6,063 bases of DNA from the NCBI GenBank assembly GCA_018432645.1, contig JAHDSP010000256.1:1-6063 (forward strand), given 5' to 3'. Shown here one piece after another: positions 1 through 6,063 of the stretch; the stretch's first letter is position 1, and each line of letters begins with the position of its first letter. The notes under the pieces are model-generated. The model did not search any database, was not told the origin of the DNA, and worked only from the letters and a program-made list of their open reading frames with translations. The position numbers were made by a program, and so were the translations under genes. The DNA is from Bacteroidales bacterium. Its GTDB lineage: Bacteria; Bacteroidota; Bacteroidia; Bacteroidales; DTU049.

Positions 1-1599
1 TCCCACAGCATATATATTGTTATAAGGCGTGGAATTATCAGGATTTAGCTTTGTACAAGTTAAATAATTTTCTAATGATAAATCATAGTTTTTCAGATAG
101 AATTGTGCTTTGCCACCTAAATCATATACACCATAATAATTAGGGTATATCTCTCCTCCACGTTGTAAATATTTCAATGCTTCTACGAGCATTTTTTCTT
201 TTTTATTTGGATTATCAGTTTTTTCAGCTTCTTTTATTAAAACTTCTGCAGCAGAGACTTGCACCTTTGCACTATTATTTGAAGTTTTAGCATCTGTGGT
301 GAATAATGTTAAATTGTCTTTCCACACAAAACTTCTACTTACTGTTTTGACTCCGTACAAAGCTAAAATTGTTATCAAGACATACATCGCCCACTTTGGA
401 CTTCTCTCTCCCCATTTTGTAAATAACCAACCAACTGCTAATGTGAATCCTGCTGATGCAGACAAGACAAATCGCTCATTCATAAAGGTTCCAACATTAA
501 AAAGTAGATTAGAAACCATTGAAAAATTAGCTATAAACATCAATATAGCAAAGGCTATTATTGGTCTTTTCTTCCACGATTTAATTAAAATATAGATAAT
601 TGCTAGTACCATTATTATTGCCAGCCACACTCTAAAATCACCAAAATTTAATATTGGTATTTGCTTAGGATAATAGTCATGTGTGAGTGGATGTGGGAAA
701 ATTAATAATTTGAAATATATCAACCAAGTGAAAAGTACAGTAGCTATCTCCTCTGTTTTAGTAGAATTGATAAAAGGATTATTTAACAGTTCTTTTGGTA
801 TTTCAGTATTGAGAAAAGCTCCGAGCACTTGAGAACGAATAAATATAAATAAAGCCGCAGGTATCAAAAGCACTATAAATGAGTTAATAATGTATTTTTT
901 AGAAAATGATTTATGAGTAAATATTAGCCAAAACAACCATACACCAATCCAAGTGAGAGCATTTTCTTTAGACAATAAAGCTATGAAAAAGATAAATCCA
1001 GATAAAAACAATTTGTAAATTTTAGGTTGATTATGATAAGATAGCAAAAGTAAAATGGCACCTAATGAGCCGAGCATAGAAAATATCTCATCTAAACTTT
1101 TGATGTTGCAGACTACTTCAGTATGAATCGGATGGAAAAGATATAGCACTGTAGCTAAAAAAGCAATTAATTTAGCATTTTCTTTGTTAAATGGTGGGAA
1201 AGACAGCAAAGCTTTGATAGTGAGAAAAAGAATGACCATTAGCAGAGCATAAGAGAGAATATTTGTGAGATGACCTATCCATGGATGAAAACCAAATAAT
1301 TCTTTTTGAATAGCAAAGATAAATTGAGTAAATGGACGATAGCGACCACCAGCTACTATTTGTTTCCCTTCGCCAAAGAAACCTTCGAATAAATCGTGAG
1401 TAAAAATATCTTTAGTCCCCCTAATACCTTGCTGAGTGTATTTATTACCTGTCATTACTAGTGCGTCATCCAAAGTATAATCAAAAGTAATTGTAGGTAA
1501 ATACAGGATAGTAGCGGCTATAAATAGAAACCAGCACAATTTTTTATTAGGATATTCTGTAATCTTAGTAATCCATGTTCTCTTTGCTAAAGTCTTCAT
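1..1599 (-). CDS. TMTC/DUF1736-type membrane glycosyltransferase (GT-C fold) with C-terminal TPRs, partial (3' end beyond window)
   Basis: This frame is open for 533 codons from ATG 1599 to the window edge without a stop, so the C-terminus is missing. The N-terminal two thirds is strongly hydrophobic, with about ten to twelve candidate membrane segments (for example near residues 22-37, 113-132, 174-189, 196-211, 238-254, 322-340 and 402-417). Family-like motifs appear in order: DYTLDD (40-45), an acidic pair in the first extracytoplasmic loop as in GT-C enzymes; HPIHTEVVCNIKSLDEIF (156-173); SKEN (210-213); YFKLLIFPHPLTHDYYP (295-311), the DUF1736-like signature; NERF (374-377); and RSFVWKDNLTLF (422-433). 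After about residue 440 the chain is soluble, with TPR-like helices such as residues 486-519. Eukaryotic TMTC proteins are O-mannosyltransferases. The bacterial homologues are probably polyprenyl-phosphate-sugar-dependent transferases whose substrate I cannot infer. The start lies inside the 3' end of the upstream gene, in another frame, and no alternative in-frame ATG occurs before residue 48. Translational coupling is likely. Confidence 0.85.
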   Translation of the reverse strand, partial: MKTLAKRTWITKITEYPNKKLCWFLFIAATILYLPTITFDYTLDDALVMTGNKYTQQGIRGTKDIFTHDLFEGFFGEGKQIVAGGRYRPFTQFIFAIQKELFGFHPWIGHLTNILSYALLMVILFLTIKALLSFPPFNKENAKLIAFLATVLYLFHPIHTEVVCNIKSLDEIFSMLGSLGAILLLLSYHNQPKIYKLFLSGFIFFIALLSKENALTWIGVWLFWLIFTHKSFSKKYIINSFIVLLIPAALFIFIRSQVLGAFLNTEIPKELLNNPFINSTKTEEIATVLFTWLIYFKLLIFPHPLTHDYYPKQIPILNFGDFRVWLAIIMVLAIIYILIKSWKKRPIIAFAILMFIANFSMVSNLLFNVGTFMNERFVLSASAGFTLAVGWLFTKWGERSPKWAMYVLITILALYGVKTVSRSFVWKDNLTLFTTDAKTSNNSAKVQVSAAEVLIKEAEKTDNPNKKEKMLVEALKYLQRGGEIYPNYYGVYDLGGKAQFYLKNYDLSLENYLTCTKLNPDNSTPYNNIYAVG

Positions 1600-2776
1600 A
1601 CAATAAATATTTTTTGCGAATTTGCATAAAATTTTCTAAATCTTTTTGCCATGAAGCTCTAATTTGATCAGCTGTTAATCCTTGAATTATTTGTTTTCTT
1701 AATAAATCTGTTCCTGCTAATTTATCAAAAAATGGTATAATAAAGAATTTATCTTTTTCTTTGGAGCATTTGTAACTTTCTATGAGTAAGTCTAAATATA
1801 TTTTTCTATAATATTTCAAAAAATGTGTTGAGAAATTAGTAAGATCTATTCCTTTACATGCAATATTTTTATAAGGGGGATTAATAGATTTATCTGGAAT
1901 AGAAATCGGAGTAAAAATCGTATCATTAATGCAAAAATCTGGAGCTCCTAGAAGAGTAAAAGGCTTATCAGTTCCTCTACCCACACTCATCGTAGTTCCT
2001 TCAAATAATACCAAATGAGGATATGCATATATTGCAGCCATATTGGGTAAATTAGGTGATGGAGAGAAATTTATTTCTATCAATGAATCATGGGTATAAT
2101 TTTGGCATTTAATTACTTCTAAATCACAACGTTCTCGAGATGTTAACCAATTTTGATCATTTATCATCATTGATAGTTCTCCAATAGTCATACCATATAC
2201 TAGAGGAATTGGCACTACACCTACAAAAGAAGCAAATCGCATATCTAATACAGGACCATCAATAAAATAACCATTAGGATTGGCTCTATCCAAAATTATT
2301 ACTGGAATTTTTTTTAAAGCACATGCATCCATCATATGAAATATAGTGCTTATATATGTGAAACATCTAACACCCACATCTTGCAGATCTATCAAAATGA
2401 TATCTACATTATCTAAATCAAATGGAGTAGGTTTGTATTTATCTCCATAAAGAGAAATTATTTGTATATAGTTTTTATTTACAGTCTTGTATTTGTCGTT
2501 AAATATTTTTTTACCATCAGGTTGATCAATATAAAATCCATGCTCTGGAGTAAAAATTTTACTTACTTTTATACCTTCTATTACAAGTGAATCTACAAGA
2601 TGTCTTTCATAAATTTTGCTATTATTATTGCATAGAATACCTACATTTTTATTTTTTAATTTATAAAAATATTCATCAGTAAGCTCTATCGCAGGAATAT
2701 ATTGTCCTAATAGGCTAACATTAAAAAATATCAGCTCAATAAAAAATAAAAAAATATATTTTTTACAAAAAATCAT
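1565..2776 (-). CDS. namZ: DUF1343 / NamZ-family exo-beta-N-acetylmuramidase (GH171-like), exported
   Basis: This 403-residue protein has the usual DUF1343 length and motif order. Residues 1-25 are a signal peptide (KK, hydrophobic stretch, likely cleavage near LLG-Q). Then come HLVDSL (59-64), TPEHGF (76-81), SLYG (108-111), KPTPFDLDNVDIILIDLQDVG (about 115-135), RCFTYIST (137-144), ILDRANPNG (161-169), DGPVLD (173-178), SFVGVVPIPLVYGMTIGEL (183-201), SPSPNLPN (238-245), LFEGTTMSVGRGTDKPF (257-273) and a C-terminal FDKLAGTDLLR plus IRKKYLLY. NamZ enzymes release terminal MurNAc from the non-reducing end of peptidoglycan-derived glycans during cell-wall turnover. Glu78 of PEHG is the likely active-site acid, by family knowledge rather than proof. 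Compared with my memory of the family, the RG-x-A-x-AG loop after PEHGF reads YIDQPDG, and DRPNPNG reads DRANPNG. No Shine-Dalgarno is visible before ATG 2776, as usual in this phylum. It is the first gene of a minus-strand pair. Confidence 0.9.
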   Translation of the reverse strand: MIFCKKYIFLFFIELIFFNVSLLGQYIPAIELTDEYFYKLKNKNVGILCNNNSKIYERHLVDSLVIEGIKVSKIFTPEHGFYIDQPDGKKIFNDKYKTVNKNYIQIISLYGDKYKPTPFDLDNVDIILIDLQDVGVRCFTYISTIFHMMDACALKKIPVIILDRANPNGYFIDGPVLDMRFASFVGVVPIPLVYGMTIGELSMMINDQNWLTSRERCDLEVIKCQNYTHDSLIEINFSPSPNLPNMAAIYAYPHLVLFEGTTMSVGRGTDKPFTLLGAPDFCINDTIFTPISIPDKSINPPYKNIACKGIDLTNFSTHFLKYYRKIYLDLLIESYKCSKEKDKFFIIPFFDKLAGTDLLRKQIIQGLTADQIRASWQKDLENFMQIRKKYLLYEDFSKENMDY

Positions 2777-2871
2777 ATTACAAAAATAAATAAAAAAAAT
2801 ATATTGTATTTTATATTATTGATAATTAATCTGGTAATTAAAAAATAAAACTTCAAAAAATATCAATTTTT
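2777..2871. other. AT-rich leader of the minus-strand operon
   Basis: This stretch lies between the namZ start codon and the left end of the inverted-repeat element and is almost pure A/T. No gene, terminator or strong hairpin is visible. Reading the minus strand, a TAnnTTTG-like box is present (CAAAAATA on the plus strand at 2781-2788), but it has no TTTG box at the expected spacing and would start transcription almost at the ATG. I therefore do not call a promoter here. The real one may lie in this stretch or within the element. Confidence 0.5.
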
Positions 2872-2873
2872 TT
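2865..2873. repeat. Possible target-site duplication, left copy (right copy 3115-3123)
   Basis: AATTTTTTT occurs immediately outside GGTTCTATAACG on the left and immediately outside CGTTATAGAACC on the right. A 9-bp direct repeat fits a transposition footprint. In DNA this rich in T-runs a chance match is quite possible, and the right-hand run continues for two more T residues. Confidence 0.4.
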
Positions 2874-2888
2874 GGTTCTATAACGTTT
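2872..2888 (+). repeat. Left terminal inverted repeat (17 bp)
   Basis: TTGGTTCTATAACGTTT is matched without mismatch by the reverse complement of 3100-3116, 211 bp further on. Similarity continues weakly inward with one small gap (GTTTGTGGTTAA against GTTTTGTATGGGTAA read from the other end). Outside the repeat both flanks are T-runs and do not pair, which sets the outer boundary. The TT/AA ends may belong to the flanking direct repeat rather than the element. Confidence 0.85.
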
Positions 2889-2890
2889 GT

Positions 2891-2918
2891 GGTTAAATTA
2901 TTTAGGTTAATTATTTTA
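2891..2918 (+). repeat. Short near-tandem duplication inside the element (2 x 14 bp)
   Basis: GGTTAAATTATTTA (2891-2904) is followed directly by GGTTAATTATTTTA (2905-2918). The two differ only by moving one A/T position. The pair lies between the left terminal repeat and the first CACAAAG arm. No function is evident. It may be slippage in AT-rich DNA. Confidence 0.5.
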
Positions 2919-2961
2919 CCACAAAGGTCACCAAGATATTACACAAAGTTCACAAAGTGTC
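2915..2961 (+). repeat. Left inner arm of CACAAAG-type units
   Basis: After TTTACC the arm contains CAAAG cores at 2922-2926, 2944-2948 and 2953-2957, plus a degenerate CCAAG at 2931-2935, with steps of 9, 13 and 9 nt. It is an imperfect inverted copy of 2988-3030, so DNA or RNA from both arms could fold into a hairpin of roughly 40 imperfect pairs around an AT-rich loop of about 26 nt. ACCACAAAGG-type repeats of this kind recur between genes in many bacterial genomes, as I recall. Confidence 0.7.
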
Positions 2962-2987
2962 ATTTATAAGCTTTTTAATTTCTATCT

Positions 2988-3030
2988 TTCTCTGTGTCCT
3001 TTGTGCCTTCTTTGAGAACTTTGTGGTTAA
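2988..3030 (-). repeat. Right inner arm of CACAAAG-type units (inverted)
   Basis: On the plus strand this reads as CTTTG cores at 2999-3003, 3010-3014 and 3019-3023, plus a degenerate CTGTG at 2992-2996, ending in TTTGTGGTTAA (3020-3030). The same 11-mer TTTGTGGTTAA also occurs at 2886-2896 beside the left terminal repeat. ACCACAAA at 2918-2925 can therefore pair with either copy, giving two mutually exclusive stems. Confidence 0.7.
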
Positions 3031-3099
3031 TATTTAACAGTATAATATTAAAAAATTTCATTTTTATAAAATTACTCTTTTTTAATCTTTACCCATACA

Positions 3100-3116
3100 A
3101 AACGTTATAGAACCAA
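3100..3116 (-). repeat. Right terminal inverted repeat (17 bp)
   Basis: AAACGTTATAGAACCAA is the exact reverse complement of 2872-2888. It ends about 20 bp before the TTTTTG box of the presumed porZ promoter, so the element sits directly upstream of that promoter without breaking it. Confidence 0.85.
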
Positions 3117-3135
3117 TTTTTTTTTAATTTTAATA

Positions 3136-3168
3136 TTTTTGCATAATAAATAAAAAAAATTAAGTTTG
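3136..3168 (+). promoter_or_regulatory. Bacteroidota-type promoter for porZ-recO
   Basis: TTTTTG (3136-3141, -33 box TTTG at 3138-3141) is followed by exactly 19 nt and then TAAGTTTG (3161-3168), a full match to the TAnnTTTG -7 consensus used by the primary sigma factor in this phylum. Transcription would begin around 3173-3177, leaving a leader of about 110 nt before ATG 3287. The leader (3169-3286) is AT-rich with no riboswitch-like or terminator-like structure that I can see. Confidence 0.55.
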
Positions 3169-3286
3169 TTTCCAGCTTAAACTTTTGCAATTTATCATTC
3201 ATTTTGATAGTTTTTTACGATATTTATCTACATAATAATTCTTTCATATTTGAAAAATTACTATTAATTTTGAAAATAAAATTCAT

Positions 3287-5629
3287 ATGTCAGGACACAG
3301 TTCTTTTAATAAATATAAAAAAATTTGTTTTCTACAAATTTTCATTATTTTTTCTTTTAATCTTTTCTCGCAGGGAATAGCGGTTGGCAGCTGGCGATAT
3401 CATTTACCTTTTAATAATGTAATAGGAGTAGCTAATACTGGTAATTTATTCTGGGCATGCAATTCATATTATTTATATAGTTTTGATATTTCTACTAGCG
3501 AAATCACTATTTATAGCAAATTAAATAAATTATCTGATATAAAGATAAATGCTTTTGCTTTTGATAAAGCTCATTCAATAATGATTTTAGGTTATCAAAA
3601 TGGGAATATTGATATTTTTAATTACAATAATTTAACTATTCGTAATGTGCCAGATATATATTTAAAATCAATGATGGGGTCCAAAAGCATCAATAATATT
3701 TATGTAAAAGATAATTTTATTTATTTTTCTTGTGATTTTGGTATAGCTATATATGATTTAAATAAAAATGAATTTAAAAATACTTATTATTTATCTCAAT
3801 ATCTACAAAATAAAAAGGTAAAAGCCACATTTATTTATAATGATTATTTGTACTCAGTTTTTGATACGATCATTATCTATGCTCCTCTAGATGGTAGCAA
3901 TCTAAATGATTTTACAAATTGGAATACTTTTTTTGCTACTAATTCAGAAATTATATATGCTAATGTATTAAATAATAATTTATATGCTGTCATAGATAGT
4001 GGATGGAATGATTTAATTATTAAATATAATGTCAATCATTGGGATACCATTATCGATACACTTCACTTTAATATTAATAAAATCGTTTTTGATAATAATG
4101 AGTTTATTATTTTAGCAGAAGGGTCTGTTTTTATATATGATAATTCATGGAATTTAAAATATAAAATATATAAATATTTCCCAAGTGATGATGTACCATA
4201 TCCTTTGGATGCTATTTATTCGGCAGATAAAAAATATTTAATAATTGGAGATAAAAATGTTGGGTTAGTTTATAATTGGAATGATACATGGAATAATAGA
4301 ATCGTTACTCCCTCTGGTCCATCATCAGATCAATGTTTTAAGGTATCATATAGTAACGGGGCTATTTTGTCAACAGCTGGAGGATATGATATGTCTTTTG
4401 GTAATCTATGGAATCAAATTAATGTAGAAATTTTTAAAAATGAAAATTGGTCAATATATAATAGTGATGAGTTTCCTGAACTTTCTAATATAAGAGATGG
4501 GATTAAAGCATTAATAGATCCTTTTAATGCTAATCGATTATTTATTGCTACATATGGATATGGACTAATTGAAATAAACAATAATATTGTAAAAATATTT
4601 AATGATACGAATTCTATTTTACCATCTACATCTGGTATAACTGGATTTTGTAGAATTAGCGATATACAGTTTGATTCTGCTGGTAATCTATGGATATTAG
4701 TAGCTGGAGCTAATGAATTTACTGTCTATAAAACTAATGGACAAATGGTTAGGTTACCTATAAGCTCTTCTATTAGCAATAATAATCCTGGAGAAATGGT
4801 TATAGATGAAAATAATAATAATGTGTACGTCCCTTTCCCACGTGGCAGTGGAGGAGTTTTGGTCTTTAAATATAATGGCACCATAGATAATACTTCTGAC
4901 GATAGATCTATGGTATTGACTACTCAAGCTGGCAATGGTAAACTACCAAGTAATACTGTTTATTCACTTGCAATAGACAAAAATTATCAGCTATGGATAG
5001 CTACTAGTGAGGGCATAGCAGTTATTTATAATACTCAGAATTTTTTTACTGCAAATTCATTTGATGCATCGCAAATAATTCTAGATGTAGATGGCTACCC
5101 AATGCCTATGCTTATTTCAGAAAAAGTAAATAAAATAGAAATCGATGGAGCTAATAGGAAATGGTTTGCTACAGATAATGCAGGGATTTTTACTTTTTCA
5201 CCTAATGGAGATAAAGAAATATATCATTTTACTGATAAAAATTCTCCTTTACTAAGCAATAAAGTGATCAGTCTGACTATTAATTCAATTACTGGAGAAG
5301 TATTTGCAGCTACCGATTTAGGATTAGTATCTTATCGTAGTAATGCGATAGAACCTTTTACAGAAATACAAGAAATAAAAATTTTTCCTAATCCTGTTCC
5401 TGCAGATATTAATGGATACATTACTATAGATGGCCTACCAGAGGATAGTTATGTTACCATTACAGATTCATATGGTAAAGTGGTTTATAAAACAAAATCT
5501 TTAGGTGGTAGAGCCACATGGAATGGAGTGGATGTTTACAATAATAAAGCTAAAAGAGGTGTTTATGTTGTCTGGGTTAGCAATGATGATGGCTCCATAA
5601 AAGGTACTGGTAAGTTTTTTATTGAATAA
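3287..5629 (+). CDS. porZ: PorZ-type T9SS component (beta-propeller protein with T9SS C-terminal domain)
   Basis: The 780-residue protein is close to the size of known PorZ (about 780). Residues 1-29 are a signal peptide with a basic stretch (KYKK) and hydrophobic core, cleaved near LFS-QG. WRYHLPFNNVIGVANTGN (36-53), LGYQNGNIDI (101-110) and GSKSINNIYV (131-140) mark the PorZ N-terminal propeller. Further propeller strands follow: LWILVAGA (468-475), GNGKLPSNTVYSLAIDKN (549-566), LWIATSEGIAV (569-579), IEIDGANRKWFATDNAG (617-633), NSPLLSNKVISLTI (652-665) and VFAATDLGLVSYR (672-684). The last 85 residues are a T9SS-type Ig-like domain: IKIFPNPV (697-704), ITDSYGKVVY (725-734), LGGRATWNGVD (739-749) and RGVYVVWV (757-764). 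In Porphyromonas, PorZ sits at the cell surface in the attachment complex that joins cargo to anionic LPS, and its own C-terminal domain is retained. The same is inferred here. Start ATG 3287 precedes the signal peptide, with an A-rich leader and no Shine-Dalgarno. Confidence 0.9.
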   Translation: MSGHSSFNKYKKICFLQIFIIFSFNLFSQGIAVGSWRYHLPFNNVIGVANTGNLFWACNSYYLYSFDISTSEITIYSKLNKLSDIKINAFAFDKAHSIMILGYQNGNIDIFNYNNLTIRNVPDIYLKSMMGSKSINNIYVKDNFIYFSCDFGIAIYDLNKNEFKNTYYLSQYLQNKKVKATFIYNDYLYSVFDTIIIYAPLDGSNLNDFTNWNTFFATNSEIIYANVLNNNLYAVIDSGWNDLIIKYNVNHWDTIIDTLHFNINKIVFDNNEFIILAEGSVFIYDNSWNLKYKIYKYFPSDDVPYPLDAIYSADKKYLIIGDKNVGLVYNWNDTWNNRIVTPSGPSSDQCFKVSYSNGAILSTAGGYDMSFGNLWNQINVEIFKNENWSIYNSDEFPELSNIRDGIKALIDPFNANRLFIATYGYGLIEINNNIVKIFNDTNSILPSTSGITGFCRISDIQFDSAGNLWILVAGANEFTVYKTNGQMVRLPISSSISNNNPGEMVIDENNNNVYVPFPRGSGGVLVFKYNGTIDNTSDDRSMVLTTQAGNGKLPSNTVYSLAIDKNYQLWIATSEGIAVIYNTQNFFTANSFDASQIILDVDGYPMPMLISEKVNKIEIDGANRKWFATDNAGIFTFSPNGDKEIYHFTDKNSPLLSNKVISLTINSITGEVFAATDLGLVSYRSNAIEPFTEIQEIKIFPNPVPADINGYITIDGLPEDSYVTITDSYGKVVYKTKSLGGRATWNGVDVYNNKAKRGVYVVWVSNDDGSIKGTGKFFIE

Positions 5630-5632
5630 AAA

Positions 5633-6063
5633 ATGAATAAAACTACTCTAGCATATATACTGCATACTATCCCATATACTAAAAAAGCGTATATCATTAA
5701 TTCTTTGACACCTATGGGGAGGGTTGCATTTTTCCTCCCTTCTATATCACCTAAAAATAAATCTTATGAATATATTAAAATTCCATTAGTAAATGTGGAA
5801 ATTACTTATAATGAATTAACAACAAGACAACATTTATACAAAATAGATAAAATATATCTGTATAGTTTTCCAGAAATGATTTCTGAACATGTACTACACT
5901 CTGCAGTAGCCAGTTTCATGGTTGAAATTATAATGAAAATAACCCCTCAAGATTTATACGATACACAACTGTATAATATTTTAACAATATTTGCTGATAA
6001 ATTAAATAAATGGGAAAAAATTCCTAATGCTTTCATACTTTCATTTATGGCAAATATTTTAGA
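5633..6063 (+). CDS. recO: RecO-like DNA repair protein, N-terminal part (cut by window end)
   Basis: ATG 5633 opens 143 codons that remain open to the window edge. Bacteroidota RecO proteins are about 240 residues, so the C-terminal part, including the region of the zinc site where present, is outside. The N-terminus reads LAYILHTIPYTKKAYIINSLTPMGRVAFFLP (7-37, stated here as two blocks: the strand LAYILHT followed by PYTKKAYIINS, then TPMGRVAFFLP). It has the RecO OB-fold pattern (vLhtlPYsdk..ii.ifT...Grv.f..p). IKIPLVNVEITYN (48-60) and LYKIDKI (68-74) continue that fold, and helices from about residue 80 match the alpha-helical domain. RecO with RecR loads RecA onto SSB-coated DNA in the RecF pathway. 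The gene starts three bases after the porZ stop, so the two are surely cotranscribed. The sequence is divergent and I rely on pattern memory. Confidence 0.75.
   Translation, partial: MNKTTLAYILHTIPYTKKAYIINSLTPMGRVAFFLPSISPKNKSYEYIKIPLVNVEITYNELTTRQHLYKIDKIYLYSFPEMISEHVLHSAVASFMVEIIMKITPQDLYDTQLYNILTIFADKLNKWEKIPNAFILSFMANIL

Larger units (their letters stand above)
2872..3116. mobile_element. MITE-like non-coding inverted-repeat element between divergent operons
   Basis: The ends are perfect 17-bp inverted repeats: TTGGTTCTATAACGTTT at 2872-2888 and its reverse complement at 3100-3116. If the element is taken to begin and end at GG/CC (2874-3114, 241 bp), it is flanked by the 9-bp direct repeat AATTTTTTT (2865-2873 and 3115-3123), which resembles a target-site duplication. 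Inside are two inverted arms built of degenerate CACAAAG units. No open frame of useful length and no transposase is present, so any movement would depend on an enzyme encoded elsewhere. A GGTTCT end resembles those of ISL3-family insertion sequences, but that family usually makes 8-bp duplications, so the assignment is only a suggestion. The flanks are T-rich, which weakens the duplication evidence. It may instead be an intergenic hairpin repeat acting at RNA level. Confidence 0.65.

Noticed and set aside
296..595. Plus-strand open frame of 99 codons starting MVNNVKLSF
   Set aside because: It lies wholly antisense to the glycosyltransferase, whose frame carries recognisable family motifs through the same bases (such as NERF and RSFVWKDNLTLF). 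The plus-strand product has no recognisable motif and no separate promoter or leader.
1565..1576. Alternative ATG at 1576 as start of the downstream minus-strand gene
   Set aside because: That ATG is in the namZ frame and meets the namZ stop after three codons, so it cannot start the glycosyltransferase.
2915..3030. CRISPR array suspected from the repeated CACAAAG units
   Set aside because: The units are short, degenerate, spaced only 9-13 nt apart and arranged as inverted arms. There are no uniform repeats with unique spacers and no cas genes in the window.
2988..3116. Rho-independent terminator suspected from hairpin arms and the T-run after 3116
   Set aside because: The stem closest to the T-run is the terminal repeat, whose partner is over 200 bp away. 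Both flanking genes point away from this region, so there is no transcript to end here.
3265..3272. Second TAnnTTTG match (TAATTTTG) close to the porZ start
   Set aside because: No TTTG box lies at suitable spacing upstream (nearest 12 nt away), and the start of transcription would fall almost on the ATG. In such AT-rich DNA an isolated match is expected by chance.

Overview
This is an AT-rich window (roughly 30% G+C by eye) from a member of the Bacteroidota. Three things point there: a PorZ-type component of the type IX secretion system (T9SS), found only in that phylum; a match to the Bacteroidota promoter consensus (TTTG, 19 nt, TAnnTTTG) upstream of it; and A/T-rich leaders without Shine-Dalgarno sequences. 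I cannot name a genus.

Layout. Positions 1-2776 are a minus-strand pair. The upstream gene (1565-2776) encodes an exported DUF1343/NamZ-type exo-N-acetylmuramidase. Its 3' end overlaps by 35 bp the start of a polytopic GT-C-fold glycosyltransferase of the TMTC/DUF1736 type with C-terminal TPRs, which runs off the left edge. Positions 2777-3286 are a divergent intergenic region. Most of it is a gene-less 241-245 bp element (about 2872-3116) with 17-bp terminal inverted repeats, a 9-bp flanking direct repeat and inner inverted arms made of degenerate CACAAAG units. To its right lies the likely promoter of the plus-strand operon. Positions 3287-5629 encode PorZ, a beta-propeller protein with a T9SS-type C-terminal domain. 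Three bases after its stop begins a RecO-like DNA-repair gene, cut by the right edge.

How it fits together. The products are mostly cell-envelope proteins: a periplasmic peptidoglycan-sugar hydrolase, a membrane glycosyltransferase and a T9SS surface component, with recO as a housekeeping passenger behind porZ. A functional link between the two divergent operons is not shown by the sequence. The four genes belong to known families. The least explained object is the non-coding inverted-repeat element between the operons, which looks like a MITE or a mobile intergenic hairpin repeat, and I found no new gene system.
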